Shown one piece after another: positions 7,626 through 16,132 of a stretch of DNA of 64,000 nt. A model generated the notes under the pieces. The model ran no database searches and was not told the DNA's origin. It saw only the letters and a list, made by a program, of their open reading frames with translations. The position numbers were made by a program, and so were the translations under genes. Source of the stretch: Candidatus Rifleibacteriota bacterium (lineage in GTDB: Bacteria > Muiribacteriota > Ozemobacteria > Ozemobacterales > Ozemobacteraceae); assembly GCA_015232575.1 (NCBI GenBank), contig JADFZL010000024.1, forward strand, positions 1-64,000, written 5' to 3'. The stretch's first letter is position 1; every line of letters starts with the position of its first letter.

Positions 7626-9034
7626 CCAGAGATATGTCTTATTCAGCCGTAACATCCCGAAAAAATGAAATAATGAAAGCCTCGCTGGGAATCGACTTTA
7701 AAGATTTTATTCATTCGCCGATTTCTTTTGATTACGAGCGGATGATGCGCGAAACCGGCTACACTCTCGAACAGATTGCACAGATTCAGCATGAAACCAA
7801 AGTCGGAAATACACCATTGTTCGAGCTTAAAAACCTTACAGAGCTTGTCAGAAGAATTTCTCCACCCGGAAAAGGCGCAAGAATTTTTATTAAAGATGAA
7901 GCTGCAAATGCTTCGGGCTCATTTAAAGCGAGAAGAGCTTCTATTTCAGCATTTGAAGCAAAGAAACGCGGATACAAGGGAATGGTCGCTGCCACATCTG
8001 GAAATTACGGTGCAGCAGTAGCTTCACAGGCAGCACAGCGTGGTTTGAAGTGCATTATTCTTCAGGAAGTTTTCGACTCACACGGAGTCGGGCAGCCTGA
8101 AATAGTTGAAAAAGGCCGCAAGTGCGAAGCTTTTGGTGCTGAAGTACAGAAGTTATCCGTTGGACCGGAACTTTTTTATTGGCTTCTTGTTACACTCGAA
8201 GAGACCGGATTTTTCAATGCCTCATTGTACACTCCGTTTGGAATTCGCGGAATTGAAACTCTTGGCACCGAAATAGCCAGTCAGGTTCGCGAACGATGCG
8301 GAAAAGATCCGGATGCTGTTGTAATTACACATGCTGGCGGCGGAAATCTTACTGGTACAGCACGCGGACTTCTTACTTCCGGATGCAAAAATACACGTAT
8401 TGTAGCATGTTCAGTTGATCTCGCCGGATTGCACATGGCTTCAGACAGAGATTTCAACAGAAAATCATTTACAACTGGTCACACCGGCTTTGGCGTTCCA
8501 TTTGCAACATGGCCCGACCGGGTCGATGTTCCGAGAAATGCCGCCAGAAGTCTCAGATACATGGATGAATACCAGCTCGTAAGCCAGGGAGAAGTCTTCT
8601 ATATTACTGAACTTCTTACCAAAATAGAGGGAATTGAACGTGGACCGGCTGGAAATACCAGTGTTACCGCCGCTGTAACGCTTGCCCGTACTATGGATAA
8701 AGATCAGGTAATTGTAGTTCAGGAAACAGAATATACAGGAGCCGGAAAGCATCACAATGCCCAGCTCGCTTTTGCAAAGAAAATGGGAATCGAAGTTCGC
8801 CGCGGAGATCCGAAAGACAATCTTCCCGGTACAAGAATTATTATTCCGGAAAACCTCTCACAGGTTCACGGAAAAGCCCAGGATCTTACAAAACTGAAAT
8901 TGTCCTATATTAAAAATGCCGCTAAAGCACATCCGGTTAGTCAGTGGACTGATGGTGATTATACCTTTGTAGCCGAAGATGTAAAAGAAGGCGTCGGCTG
9001 GGTCAGAAAATCAGCACTGGAACTGGAAAAATAA
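7622..9034 (+). CDS. ortB: 2-amino-4-oxopentanoate thiolase, beta subunit
   Basis: A 470-residue fold-type II PLP enzyme, the catalytic subunit of the ornithine-pathway thiolase. The cofactor lysine is K102 in NASGSFKARR, followed by the ATSGNYGAAVA substrate loop and a glycine-rich phosphate-binding HAGGGNLTG segment. It resembles threonine synthase but has the OrtB length and operon position next to ortA. Its product D-alanine would feed the alanine racemase at the end of the cluster, and the acetyl-CoA would give ATP. Right after its stop comes the 51-bp tandem array that separates it from oraS. Confidence 0.93.
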   Translation: MTRDMSYSAVTSRKNEIMKASLGIDFKDFIHSPISFDYERMMRETGYTLEQIAQIQHETKVGNTPLFELKNLTELVRRISPPGKGARIFIKDEAANASGSFKARRASISAFEAKKRGYKGMVAATSGNYGAAVASQAAQRGLKCIILQEVFDSHGVGQPEIVEKGRKCEAFGAEVQKLSVGPELFYWLLVTLEETGFFNASLYTPFGIRGIETLGTEIASQVRERCGKDPDAVVITHAGGGNLTGTARGLLTSGCKNTRIVACSVDLAGLHMASDRDFNRKSFTTGHTGFGVPFATWPDRVDVPRNAARSLRYMDEYQLVSQGEVFYITELLTKIEGIERGPAGNTSVTAAVTLARTMDKDQVIVVQETEYTGAGKHHNAQLAFAKKMGIEVRRGDPKDNLPGTRIIIPENLSQVHGKAQDLTKLKLSYIKNAAKAHPVSQWTDGDYTFVAEDVKEGVGWVRKSALELEK

Positions 9035-9040
9035 CTTCCA

Positions 9041-9480
9041 GCAGCGAAGAGCACCACGTGCCCGACCAAGCTAGGTGAGCCGTTAGAAGCATAAGCGAAG
9101 AGCACAACGTGCTCGACCAAGCTAGGTGAGCCGTTAGAAGCGTAAGCGGAGAGCACAACGTGCTCGACCAAGCTAGGTGAGCCGATAGAAGCGTAAGCGG
9201 AGAGCACAACGTGCTCGACCAAGCTAGGTGAGCCGTTAGAAGCGTAAGCGGAGAGCACAACGTGCTCGACCAAGCTAGGTGAGCCGTTAGAAGCGTAAGC
9301 GAAGAGCACAACGTGCTCGACCAGGCTAGGTGAGCCGTTAGAAGCGTAAGCGAAGAGCACAACGTGCTCGACCAAGCTAGGTGAGCCGATAGAAGCGTAA
9401 GCGGAGAGCACAACGTGCTCAACCAAGCTAGGTGAGCCGATAGAAGCGTAAGCGGAGAGCACAACGTGCTCGACCGCGGG
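9041..9480 (+). repeat. 51-bp tandem repeat array inside the ornithine operon
   Basis: Eight copies of the core GCTAGGTGAGCCG sit at exact 51-base spacing (9070, 9121, 9172, 9223, 9274, 9325, 9376, 9427). Each unit also carries the inverted repeat GAGCAC-AAC-GTGCTC followed by GACC. Units differ by only a few bases (GTTAG/GATAG, CGAAG/CGGAG). Because 51 is a multiple of three, several frames stay open on both strands, but no start or homology suggests a real protein. The last unit runs into palindromic repeat copy C, with which it shares the GAGCACAA.GTGCTCGACC module, so the array looks like local amplification of that repeat's head. Confidence 0.92.
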
Positions 9481-9533
9481 GAGTGAGCCGGTCGAACTTG
9501 TTCGACCGGCGAGAGGGGGCGCGTGCCCCCTCT
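9459..9533 (+). repeat. GC-rich compound palindromic repeat, copy C
   Basis: It has the same module order as copies A and B: GAGCAC-AAC-GTGCTC, GGTCGAAC-TT-GTTCGACC and the AGAGGGGGC-GCGT-GCCCCCTCT hairpin. It caps the 51-bp array and sits about 20 bases before the oraS start, so again it lies in a gene leader. Confidence 0.85.
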
Positions 9534-9554
9534 CTAAAAAGAAAGGAAAGAGTA

Positions 9555-9911
9555 ATGGTAGCCCAGGATAGGATTGAAAAATATAATAAACGCCGTCAGG
9601 AACTGGCGAAGATGTCTGATGAAGAATTGAAAGCCAGGTTCTGGTCACTTACCGAAAAGGTTGTTGAGCCGATGGTACAACTTGCAAAAGAATATACCTC
9701 ACCCTCAATTGAACGCTCTGTTCTGCTGAGAATGGGCGTTGACAGCATGACATCGAAAGCTGTTGTGGAAAAAGTCAGCGAAAGCGGATTACTTAAAAAG
9801 GGTGTTGGAAACGTGCTTCTTAAAATATCCCAGAAATTGAAAACAGATATTCCAGGTGCAGCGAAAGCTCTTCTTGCAGACAAAAATCTGCTTAACGGCC
9901 TCTTTTCCTGA
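9555..9911 (+). CDS. oraS: D-ornithine 4,5-aminomutase, small subunit
   Basis: A protein of about 118 residues, the size of the OraS subunit of the B12/PLP-dependent D-ornithine 4,5-aminomutase, which with OraE moves the omega-amino group of D-ornithine to C4 to give 2,4-diaminopentanoate. It is mostly helical, with the recognisable stretches RIEKYNKRRQELAKMSDEEL and ERSVLLRMGVDS. ATG 9555 follows GAAAGGAAAG; an upstream in-frame ATG at 9483 would only translate the palindromic repeat. It lies 26 bases before oraE. The identity rests on length, neighbour and recalled family pattern. Confidence 0.9.
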   Translation: MVAQDRIEKYNKRRQELAKMSDEELKARFWSLTEKVVEPMVQLAKEYTSPSIERSVLLRMGVDSMTSKAVVEKVSESGLLKKGVGNVLLKISQKLKTDIPGAAKALLADKNLLNGLFS

Positions 9912-9937
9912 GCCGTTATATATAAGGAAAATTGAAA

Positions 9938-12142
9938 ATGACTGAAAAACTTGACAGCAGAAAAAAAATTGACGTCGAAGACATTCTCCAGAATCTCGAA
10001 AATTATACTCCGAAAAGACGCGGCTGGACCTGGAGAAAAAAGCCTGAAGGCGGCGTTAAAGCTTATAAATTTCATTACAAAGACATGTCAGAACCTTTGA
10101 AAAATTCTGTGCCTCTTCCGGCAGCTAAATATTTTGACAATATTGATCCGCAGCCCGGCCCGGTTATTACTACTGAAATAGCATCGGGAAGATTTGAAGA
10201 TGACATCAGAAGAATGAGAATGGCAGCCTGGCACGGAGCTGATCATATCATGGTCATCAGAACAACTGGACAGAGCCACATTGACGGGCTTCTCGAAGGA
10301 ACCCCTGAAGGCGTTGGCGGAGTTCCGATAACCAGAAAGCAGATCAGAGCTTCAAGAAAAGCCTGCGACCTTATCGAAGATGAAGTCGGACGGCCGATAA
10401 ATTTTCACTCTTATGTTTCTGGCGTTGCCGGCCCGGAAGTTGCTGTACTCTTCGCTGAAGAAGGCGTAAATGGCGCTCACCAGGACCCGCAATACAATGT
10501 TCTTTATAGAAACGTAAACATGTACAGATCTTTCATCGACGCGGCAGAAGCAAAGCGTATCATGTCAAAAGCGAAGATCTTTCAGATCGATGGCGCTCAT
10601 AATGCCAATGCTACGGCTAAAGAAGGCTGGTCAGTCATGCCGGAACTTCTTGTACAACATGGAATAAATTCGGCATTTTCAGTTGCCTGCGGAATGGACA
10701 AAAATTACATCGGTCTGTCTACTGTTCCTCCATGCGCACCGCCAGCACCGAAACTCTGGTATGATCTTCCTTATGCAGTTGCACTGCGTGATTTCTTCAG
10801 CGAATTCAAGATGCGTGCACAGCAGAATACACGATACATCGAAGCAGACATCGAAGAAGCCACAAGGACCCATGTCATTGATACCATGATTTCAGCACTG
10901 ACAAGGGCTGACATTCAGAGTACAATTACTCCTGATGAAGGAAGAAACGTACCCTGGCATTACAACAATATCCGCGGAATTGAAACTGCAAAACAGACAT
11001 TTGCAGCTCTTGACGGAATTCAGCAGCTTCTGAAAATTGACCGCGAAGGTCCGCTCGGCACAGCAGTCAGAGAACTGAAAGAAAAGGCAGTATGCTTTCT
11101 TGAAGAAATTCTCGAAGAGGGCGGATATTTTGCAGCAGTTGAAAAAGGCTTTTTCGTCGATTCAGCGGCTTATCCGCAGAGAAGCGGCGATGGAATTGCA
11201 CGCGACGGAAAAGGCGGGGTAGGGGCAGGATCAATTATTAAGCGCGACGCTGATTATTATGCTCCGGTTTGCAGCCACTTCGGATACAACAAACTTCCTG
11301 AAGGAGTTAAAAAAACCTGCGCTCCGATTAATCTCTGTACACTATGCGACCCGAAGAAAATTGTATACATCGATGAACTTGATCCAAATGATTCATGCAA
11401 CAAACGCCTTGAAAAAACAGTTAAGTACAGAAAAGAAAATCTGATTAAACCCGAAGTAGAATGGTCTGGCGATGGAACTGTTCTTATTCAGCTTTTCCTG
11501 CCGGAAACAGAAGAAATTGCCCGCGTTGCCGCGATTGAAATTGCAAAGAAAATGAATCTTTCTGACCCGGAAGTTATAAATACTCAGGTAATGCACCCGG
11601 CAGAGGGTACTTTCGTTGAAGTTAAGGGCAAAGTCGGATTCGAAATCGACCGAAATACTCTCAAAATTCCTCCGAAAGAAGTCATGCTTCCTGAAGAAGA
11701 AATAAGAGCCGGAATCAAAAAAATCGGTCTGAAAGTTGTTGCCGGAACCGTCGGAGAAGATGAACATTCGGTTGGAATGCGCGAAATTCTTGATATTAAA
11801 CACGGCGGAATTGAAAAATACGGCGTGAAGTACCATTATCTCGGAACATCTGTACCATTGTCCAAACTTGTTGATGCCGCCATTGAAACCGGATCTCATG
11901 CCATTCTGATTTCAACTATTATTTCGCACAACGATGTTCACAGATCTGCAATGAAGAAGCTGAATGAACTCTGCCGCGAAAAGGGAATCCGCGATAAGAT
12001 AATTCTTATTGCCGGTGGAACGCAGGTTACCCGCGACATGGCTAAGGAAACAGGCCTTGATGACTGCTTTGGCAGAGGTACAAAGGGAATACAGGTTGTT
12101 AATTCAATGGTGAAAAACCTTCAGGCCCGAAAACTAATCTAG
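9938..12142 (+). CDS. oraE: D-ornithine 4,5-aminomutase, large subunit
   Basis: About 734 residues. The catalytic subunit has an N-terminal PLP-binding TIM barrel and a C-terminal B12-binding domain. The cobalamin motif DEHSVG (Asp-x-His-x-x-Gly) has its His at about residue 610, and 11 residues later comes the Lys of LDIKHGG (about 621). This matches the His/Lys spacing known for the Clostridium sticklandii enzyme, where that Lys holds PLP in the resting state. HGADHIMVIRTTGQSHIDG near residue 100 belongs to the barrel. ATG 9938 is preferred over TTG 9932 because of its better spacing from AAGGA. A strong terminator follows 40 bases downstream. Confidence 0.95.
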   Translation: MTEKLDSRKKIDVEDILQNLENYTPKRRGWTWRKKPEGGVKAYKFHYKDMSEPLKNSVPLPAAKYFDNIDPQPGPVITTEIASGRFEDDIRRMRMAAWHGADHIMVIRTTGQSHIDGLLEGTPEGVGGVPITRKQIRASRKACDLIEDEVGRPINFHSYVSGVAGPEVAVLFAEEGVNGAHQDPQYNVLYRNVNMYRSFIDAAEAKRIMSKAKIFQIDGAHNANATAKEGWSVMPELLVQHGINSAFSVACGMDKNYIGLSTVPPCAPPAPKLWYDLPYAVALRDFFSEFKMRAQQNTRYIEADIEEATRTHVIDTMISALTRADIQSTITPDEGRNVPWHYNNIRGIETAKQTFAALDGIQQLLKIDREGPLGTAVRELKEKAVCFLEEILEEGGYFAAVEKGFFVDSAAYPQRSGDGIARDGKGGVGAGSIIKRDADYYAPVCSHFGYNKLPEGVKKTCAPINLCTLCDPKKIVYIDELDPNDSCNKRLEKTVKYRKENLIKPEVEWSGDGTVLIQLFLPETEEIARVAAIEIAKKMNLSDPEVINTQVMHPAEGTFVEVKGKVGFEIDRNTLKIPPKEVMLPEEEIRAGIKKIGLKVVAGTVGEDEHSVGMREILDIKHGGIEKYGVKYHYLGTSVPLSKLVDAAIETGSHAILISTIISHNDVHRSAMKKLNELCREKGIRDKIILIAGGTQVTRDMAKETGLDDCFGRGTKGIQVVNSMVKNLQARKLI

Positions 12143-12183
12143 ATTATTCAAGCATTATTGATGCCTGTGAATAAAAAATATTT

Positions 12184-12223
12184 CCCTCTCTCTGGTGGCG
12201 ATGACCCTGAGAGAGGGTTTTTT
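12184..12223 (+). terminator. Intrinsic terminator after oraE
   Basis: CCCTCTCTC at 12184-12192 pairs perfectly with GAGAGAGGG at 12209-12217 and is followed directly by TTTTTT at 12218-12223. It separates the oraSE unit from the MutL-like/racemase unit, which might therefore rely on read-through or its own promoter. Confidence 0.9.
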
Positions 12224-12248
12224 AACCGAAACGTCATAAATATCAAAT

Positions 12249-13616
12249 ATGAAAAACAGAAAAATAGATTTTCTAACCATTGAAATTGGAAGTACCATTA
12301 CCAAGGCGAATGGGTTTTTTCTTGAATCAGATGGAACTTTCTCGCATGTCGCTCAGGGTTTTTCTGCTACAACAGTGCTCGAAGGCGATGTGGAAAAAGG
12401 TTATCTAAGTGCTGTTGCTGAACTTGAAAAGACTTCAGGTTTGAAAACAGATAGTGCTGAAATCCTGGTTAACAGCTCGGCAGCCGGTGGACTGAAAATG
12501 ACGGTGCACGGACTGACGTACAATATGACCGCGAGGGCAGCGAAAGAAGCCAGTCTGGGCGCCGGTGCCATTGTAAAAATGCTCACTGCGGGACAACTCT
12601 GCGACAGTGATCTCGAAGAAATAATTGCACTTAAGCCGAATCTGATTCTGCTTGCCGGTGGTGTCGATTTCGGAGAACGCGATATTGTCATCCGGAATGC
12701 CCAGAAAATTGCTTCGATTAAGTTATCCGTTCCGGTTATCTATGCCGGGAATGTGGCAGTTAAAAAGCAGATTACCAGAATATTTACAGAAGCCGGAATT
12801 GAATTGTTCTGTGCTCCAAATGTGTTTCCGGATGTAGATATTCTCAACGTTGATCCACTTAGAAAGCTTATACAGGAAGCTTTTTCAAGACATATTATTC
12901 ATGCACCGGGAATGGAAAAACTTGCCGGAATTACAAAATATCCAGTGCATCCAACACCAGGCGTAGTGCTGCGTGCAGCCGAACTATTTGCCGAGATAGA
13001 AGGCGACATCCTTGTTGTAGACGTAGGCGGCGCCACAACAGACGTACACTCTGTTACAGAAGGAAGCAACGAATTCAAAGACAAGCTGCTTGACCCTGAG
13101 CCCAGAGCCAAAAGAACCGTGGAAGGCGATCTTGGCGTGTATGTCAACGCCGAAAACGTTGCAGAGCTCGATGAAGACAACTGTCTTTCCGGAAGGCTGA
13201 GCGATGTGAAAGCTATTCCCTCACAGCCGAACGAAAAGGAAATTACACGCCTTTTGTGCAAAAAAGCCGTAGAAACGGCTGTAAGACGTCATGCAGGCAC
13301 AATAGGCGAAATATTTACTCCAACTGGAAGACGTCAGATAATCAGAGGAAAAGATCTTACAGCAGTAAAAACTATTGTCGGCACAGGTGGTGCGTTGACA
13401 AAAGTTGAAGGCGGAATGGAAATATTGAAGGCACTGACAGAAGGTTCTGAAAAACACCTTCTTCCAAAGCAGGATGCGAAAATAATCCTCGACCGGAACT
13501 ACTTTTTTTCGGCTTATGGAACACTTTCGCAGATTAAACCTGATGAGGTAAAACTTACTTTTAAAAAAATGAGAGACACAAATCATGAAAACTCCAAGAC
13601 TGGAAATTTATCCTGA
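12249..13616 (+). CDS. MutL/GlmL-type ATPase, putative reactivation chaperone for OraSE
   Basis: A 455-residue actin-like ATPase of the MutL/GlmL family. It shows TIEIGSTITKANGFF at residues 7-21 (phosphate-1 loop), VVDVGGATTDVHSV (phosphate-2 loop) and VGTGGALTK near the C-terminus. Such proteins accompany glutamate mutase and ornithine aminomutase and probably help exchange damaged B12. Its place between oraE and ornithine racemase fits the clostridial cluster, where a homologue follows oraE. No clear ribosome binding site precedes ATG 12249. Its last 32 bases overlap the racemase gene. The repair role is inferred from family and context. Confidence 0.88.
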   Translation: MKNRKIDFLTIEIGSTITKANGFFLESDGTFSHVAQGFSATTVLEGDVEKGYLSAVAELEKTSGLKTDSAEILVNSSAAGGLKMTVHGLTYNMTARAAKEASLGAGAIVKMLTAGQLCDSDLEEIIALKPNLILLAGGVDFGERDIVIRNAQKIASIKLSVPVIYAGNVAVKKQITRIFTEAGIELFCAPNVFPDVDILNVDPLRKLIQEAFSRHIIHAPGMEKLAGITKYPVHPTPGVVLRAAELFAEIEGDILVVDVGGATTDVHSVTEGSNEFKDKLLDPEPRAKRTVEGDLGVYVNAENVAELDEDNCLSGRLSDVKAIPSQPNEKEITRLLCKKAVETAVRRHAGTIGEIFTPTGRRQIIRGKDLTAVKTIVGTGGALTKVEGGMEILKALTEGSEKHLLPKQDAKIILDRNYFFSAYGTLSQIKPDEVKLTFKKMRDTNHENSKTGNLS

Positions 13617-14658
13617 CAGAATCAAATATAACGCGGAATCAGTAATAAAACTCTGCAAATCGAAAAACGTAAGTGTTGCATGTGTTACCAAAGTTACATC
13701 AGCACACATTGATGTTGCTGATGCAATGATCAGAGCCGGAGCGGACATGCTTGCAGATTCGAGAGTTGAAAATCTTTTCAACCTCCGGAAAGCCGGGCTG
13801 AAAATTCCCCTGCTTCTATTGCGACTTCCGACTCCATCAGAAGCTTATGACGTGGTCAGAACTGCTGATATAAGCCTTAACTCAAGCCTTGTAACTTTGA
13901 AGGCACTTTCTTCAGCCGCAACTCTTCAGAGATTGAAACATAAAGTTATTATTATGGTCGATGTCGGCGATCTTCGCGAGGGTGTATGGCCTGATCATCT
14001 GATTGAGATTCTTAAAGACGCGAAAGATCTTCCGGGAATTGAAATAATCGGCCTGGGCTGTAATCTTGCGTGCTACGGAGGAGTTATTCCGAGCGTTCAG
14101 AATATGACAAGGCTCGTCGAACTCAGAAACATGTGCAGAGCAGAAACCGGGTTGGCGCTCGAAACACTTTCCGGCGGAAACAGCTCTGGACTGCCGCTTC
14201 TGGCAAGCGGAAACATGCCTCGGGAAATTAACCACTTTCGCATAGGCGAAGCAATTATTCTTGGCAGAAACGTCATAGATCGCTCACCGTGGCAGGGTAC
14301 CAGACAAGATACATGCATTGGTGTGGCAGAGGCTATCGAAGTAGAAAAAAAGACTTCTATTCCCATTGGTGAGCGCGGCCAGGATGCCTTTGGCGAAACA
14401 CAGGAGTTTATTGACAGAGGAATCAGAAAACGTGCAATATGCAATATCGGAAGACAGGATGTAGTTGTCGATGGCATTACTCCGTATGACCCGGGAATAA
14501 TTGTACTGGGCGGGTCAAGTGATCATCTGATTCTGGATGTCGAAAAATCTGAAAAGCCCCTCCAAGTCGGCGATGAAATTTCCTTCTTTCCCGGATATGG
14601 TGCTCTTCTTGCGCTCTCGACATCGTCTTATGTTCATAAATATGTGATAAGAGGTTAA
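13585..14658 (+). CDS. orr: Ornithine racemase
   Basis: A 357-residue PLP racemase of the alanine-racemase N-terminal family (YhfX/Orr type), expected to turn L-ornithine into the D-ornithine needed by OraSE. The PLP lysine is K36 in ACVTKVTSAH. CNLACYGGV and LSGGNSSGLPLL are stretches typical of Orr, and GEAIILGR follows. The start overlaps the MutL-like gene by 32 bases, which suggests co-translation. It lacks the C-terminal beta domain signature of true alanine racemase, which the next gene has. Specificity for ornithine rests on the cluster. Confidence 0.88.
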   Translation: MKTPRLEIYPDRIKYNAESVIKLCKSKNVSVACVTKVTSAHIDVADAMIRAGADMLADSRVENLFNLRKAGLKIPLLLLRLPTPSEAYDVVRTADISLNSSLVTLKALSSAATLQRLKHKVIIMVDVGDLREGVWPDHLIEILKDAKDLPGIEIIGLGCNLACYGGVIPSVQNMTRLVELRNMCRAETGLALETLSGGNSSGLPLLASGNMPREINHFRIGEAIILGRNVIDRSPWQGTRQDTCIGVAEAIEVEKKTSIPIGERGQDAFGETQEFIDRGIRKRAICNIGRQDVVVDGITPYDPGIIVLGGSSDHLILDVEKSEKPLQVGDEISFFPGYGALLALSTSSYVHKYVIRG

Positions 14659-14665
14659 TAAAAAT

Positions 14666-15784
14666 ATGTTGTACCAGACACACGCGAAAGTACATCTTGA
14701 TAATATAAAGTACAATATTGACGGAATCAGAAAATCAGTAGGAAATAGTCGCAAAATTCTTCTGGCAGTGAAAGCCAATGGCTATGGACACGGATCTGTG
14801 CAGATTTCCCGCATGGCAGAAAAAATCGGTGTTGAATGGCTTGGCGTGGCTACTGTTCCAGAGGGAATTGAATTGCGCAATGCCGGAATCAGTCTTCCCA
14901 TTCTGAAATTCTCGCCAGCATTTCAGGAAGAAATGGCTGAAGCAGTTAAAAACAAAATTACACTTTCTGTCTGTGAAATTGAAAACATTAATTTCCTTGA
15001 ATCTGAATGTAAGAAATTAAACATGCAATGTAATGTTCATCTTAAGATTGATACAGGAATGGGACGCATCGGCTGTACCCCTGACGAAGCGCCTTACCTG
15101 TGTACACATATAACTGAAAAATGTCCATCACTGAAACTTGAAGGAATTTTTACCCATCTTCCGGTAAGCGATGAAGCTGAAGTTGACTTCACCGCTGGTC
15201 AGATCAAAAAATTGAAGAATACTGTTGATAATATTCAGAGGGCAATTCACAGAGAAGTTTCTCTTGTACATTGTTCAAACTCCGGCGGAATTCTGGGACA
15301 CGAGGCTGGATGGCTGAATATGGTAAGACCCGGTATTATGCTGTATGGTTTTTATCCATCTCCTGATACACCGAAAACAATTCCCTTGAAACCTGGTTTA
15401 TCATTTTTGACAAGAGTGTCTTTTCTCAAGAAAGTTGCAAAAGGCACATCAATTGGCTATGGAAGAAGCTGGGTTGCGAAGGAAGATTCATGGATAGCCA
15501 CTTTTCCGGCAGGCTATGCAGATGGCTTCAATCGGCTCTTTTCTAATATGGGAAGAGTTCTGATAAAAGGAAAGTCTTATCCAGTTGTTGGAAGAGTGTG
15601 CATGGACCAGAGCATGGCTTATCTCGGATCTGAAACAGATATAAAAGTTGGCGATCAGGTTACTCTCATCGGAAAAGACGGCAAAGAAGAAATTACTGCT
15701 TACGAGTGGGCAGAAAAGCTGAAAACGATAACCTACGAAGTCACCTGTCAGATTAACTCACGAGTGCAGAGAATCTATTCCTGA
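14666..15784 (+). CDS. alr: Alanine racemase
   Basis: A 372-residue, full-length alanine racemase. The PLP lysine is K36 in ILLAVKANGYGHG. VHLKIDTGMGRIGC and the C-terminal domain motifs SIGYGRSW (catalytic Tyr) and GRVCMDQSM are present. It begins seven bases after the orr stop, in the same unit. Besides supplying D-alanine for peptidoglycan, it can convert the D-alanine released by OrtAB to L-alanine for deamination, which explains its position. Simple repeats follow the stop; no terminator is seen. Confidence 0.94.
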   Translation: MLYQTHAKVHLDNIKYNIDGIRKSVGNSRKILLAVKANGYGHGSVQISRMAEKIGVEWLGVATVPEGIELRNAGISLPILKFSPAFQEEMAEAVKNKITLSVCEIENINFLESECKKLNMQCNVHLKIDTGMGRIGCTPDEAPYLCTHITEKCPSLKLEGIFTHLPVSDEAEVDFTAGQIKKLKNTVDNIQRAIHREVSLVHCSNSGGILGHEAGWLNMVRPGIMLYGFYPSPDTPKTIPLKPGLSFLTRVSFLKKVAKGTSIGYGRSWVAKEDSWIATFPAGYADGFNRLFSNMGRVLIKGKSYPVVGRVCMDQSMAYLGSETDIKVGDQVTLIGKDGKEEITAYEWAEKLKTITYEVTCQINSRVQRIYS

Positions 15785-15830
15785 ACAGATTCAGGAGTAA
15801 CTTGTCCGCAGATCGTACCTGAAAAATTCA

Positions 15831-15889
15831 AAGACAAGAAAAGACAAGACAAGACAAGACAAGACAAGACAAGACAAGACAAGACAAGA
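15831..15889. repeat. ACAAG pentanucleotide microsatellite
   Basis: About eleven consecutive copies of the 5-base unit ACAAG, after one imperfect copy, in the intergenic stretch behind alr. Flanked by CAGATTACG direct repeats at 15900-15920. No coding or structural role is visible; such tracts can change length by slippage. Confidence 0.9.
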
Positions 15890-15936
15890 TTTTTTGTCCG
15901 CAGATTACGCAGATTACGCAGATTTTCAAGATTTAG

Positions 15937-15997
15937 GATAGATGATAGATGATAGATGATAGATGATAGATGATAGATGATAGATGATAGATGATAA
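15937..15997. repeat. 7-bp microsatellite (GATGATA)n
   Basis: About eight tandem copies of a 7-base GATGATA unit. Nearby, copies of CTGCGTAATCT and its reverse complement (15899-15925 and 16050-16070) form a loose inverted pair around both microsatellites. The whole 15785-16132 gap contains only such repeats. Confidence 0.9.
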
Positions 15998-16132
15998 ATG
16001 AATACTGCTGATTATAAAATATTGGATTCAGCTCTTGTCTTTAACTTAATCTGCGAAATCTGCGTAATCTGAGGATAGAGCTTTTCTCTTTTAAACTAAA
16101 GATTAGCGTAATTTGCGGAGAGTGAGGTAAGT

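Noticed and set aside
9041..9480. Array considered as a CRISPR locus.
   Set aside because: Whole 51-base units are nearly identical with no unique spacers, so it is a plain tandem repeat.
9483..9554. N-terminal extension of OraS from ATG 9483.
   Set aside because: It translates palindromic repeat copy C (FDRREGARAPS appears there just as upstream of 1094); ATG 9555 gives the normal OraS length.
8959..9648. 229-residue minus-strand frame made of 17-residue repeats (SLVEHVVLSAYASNGSP type).
   Set aside because: It is the translation of the 51-bp tandem array, whose period is a multiple of three; it lacks a ribosome binding site and overlaps oraS and ortB ends.
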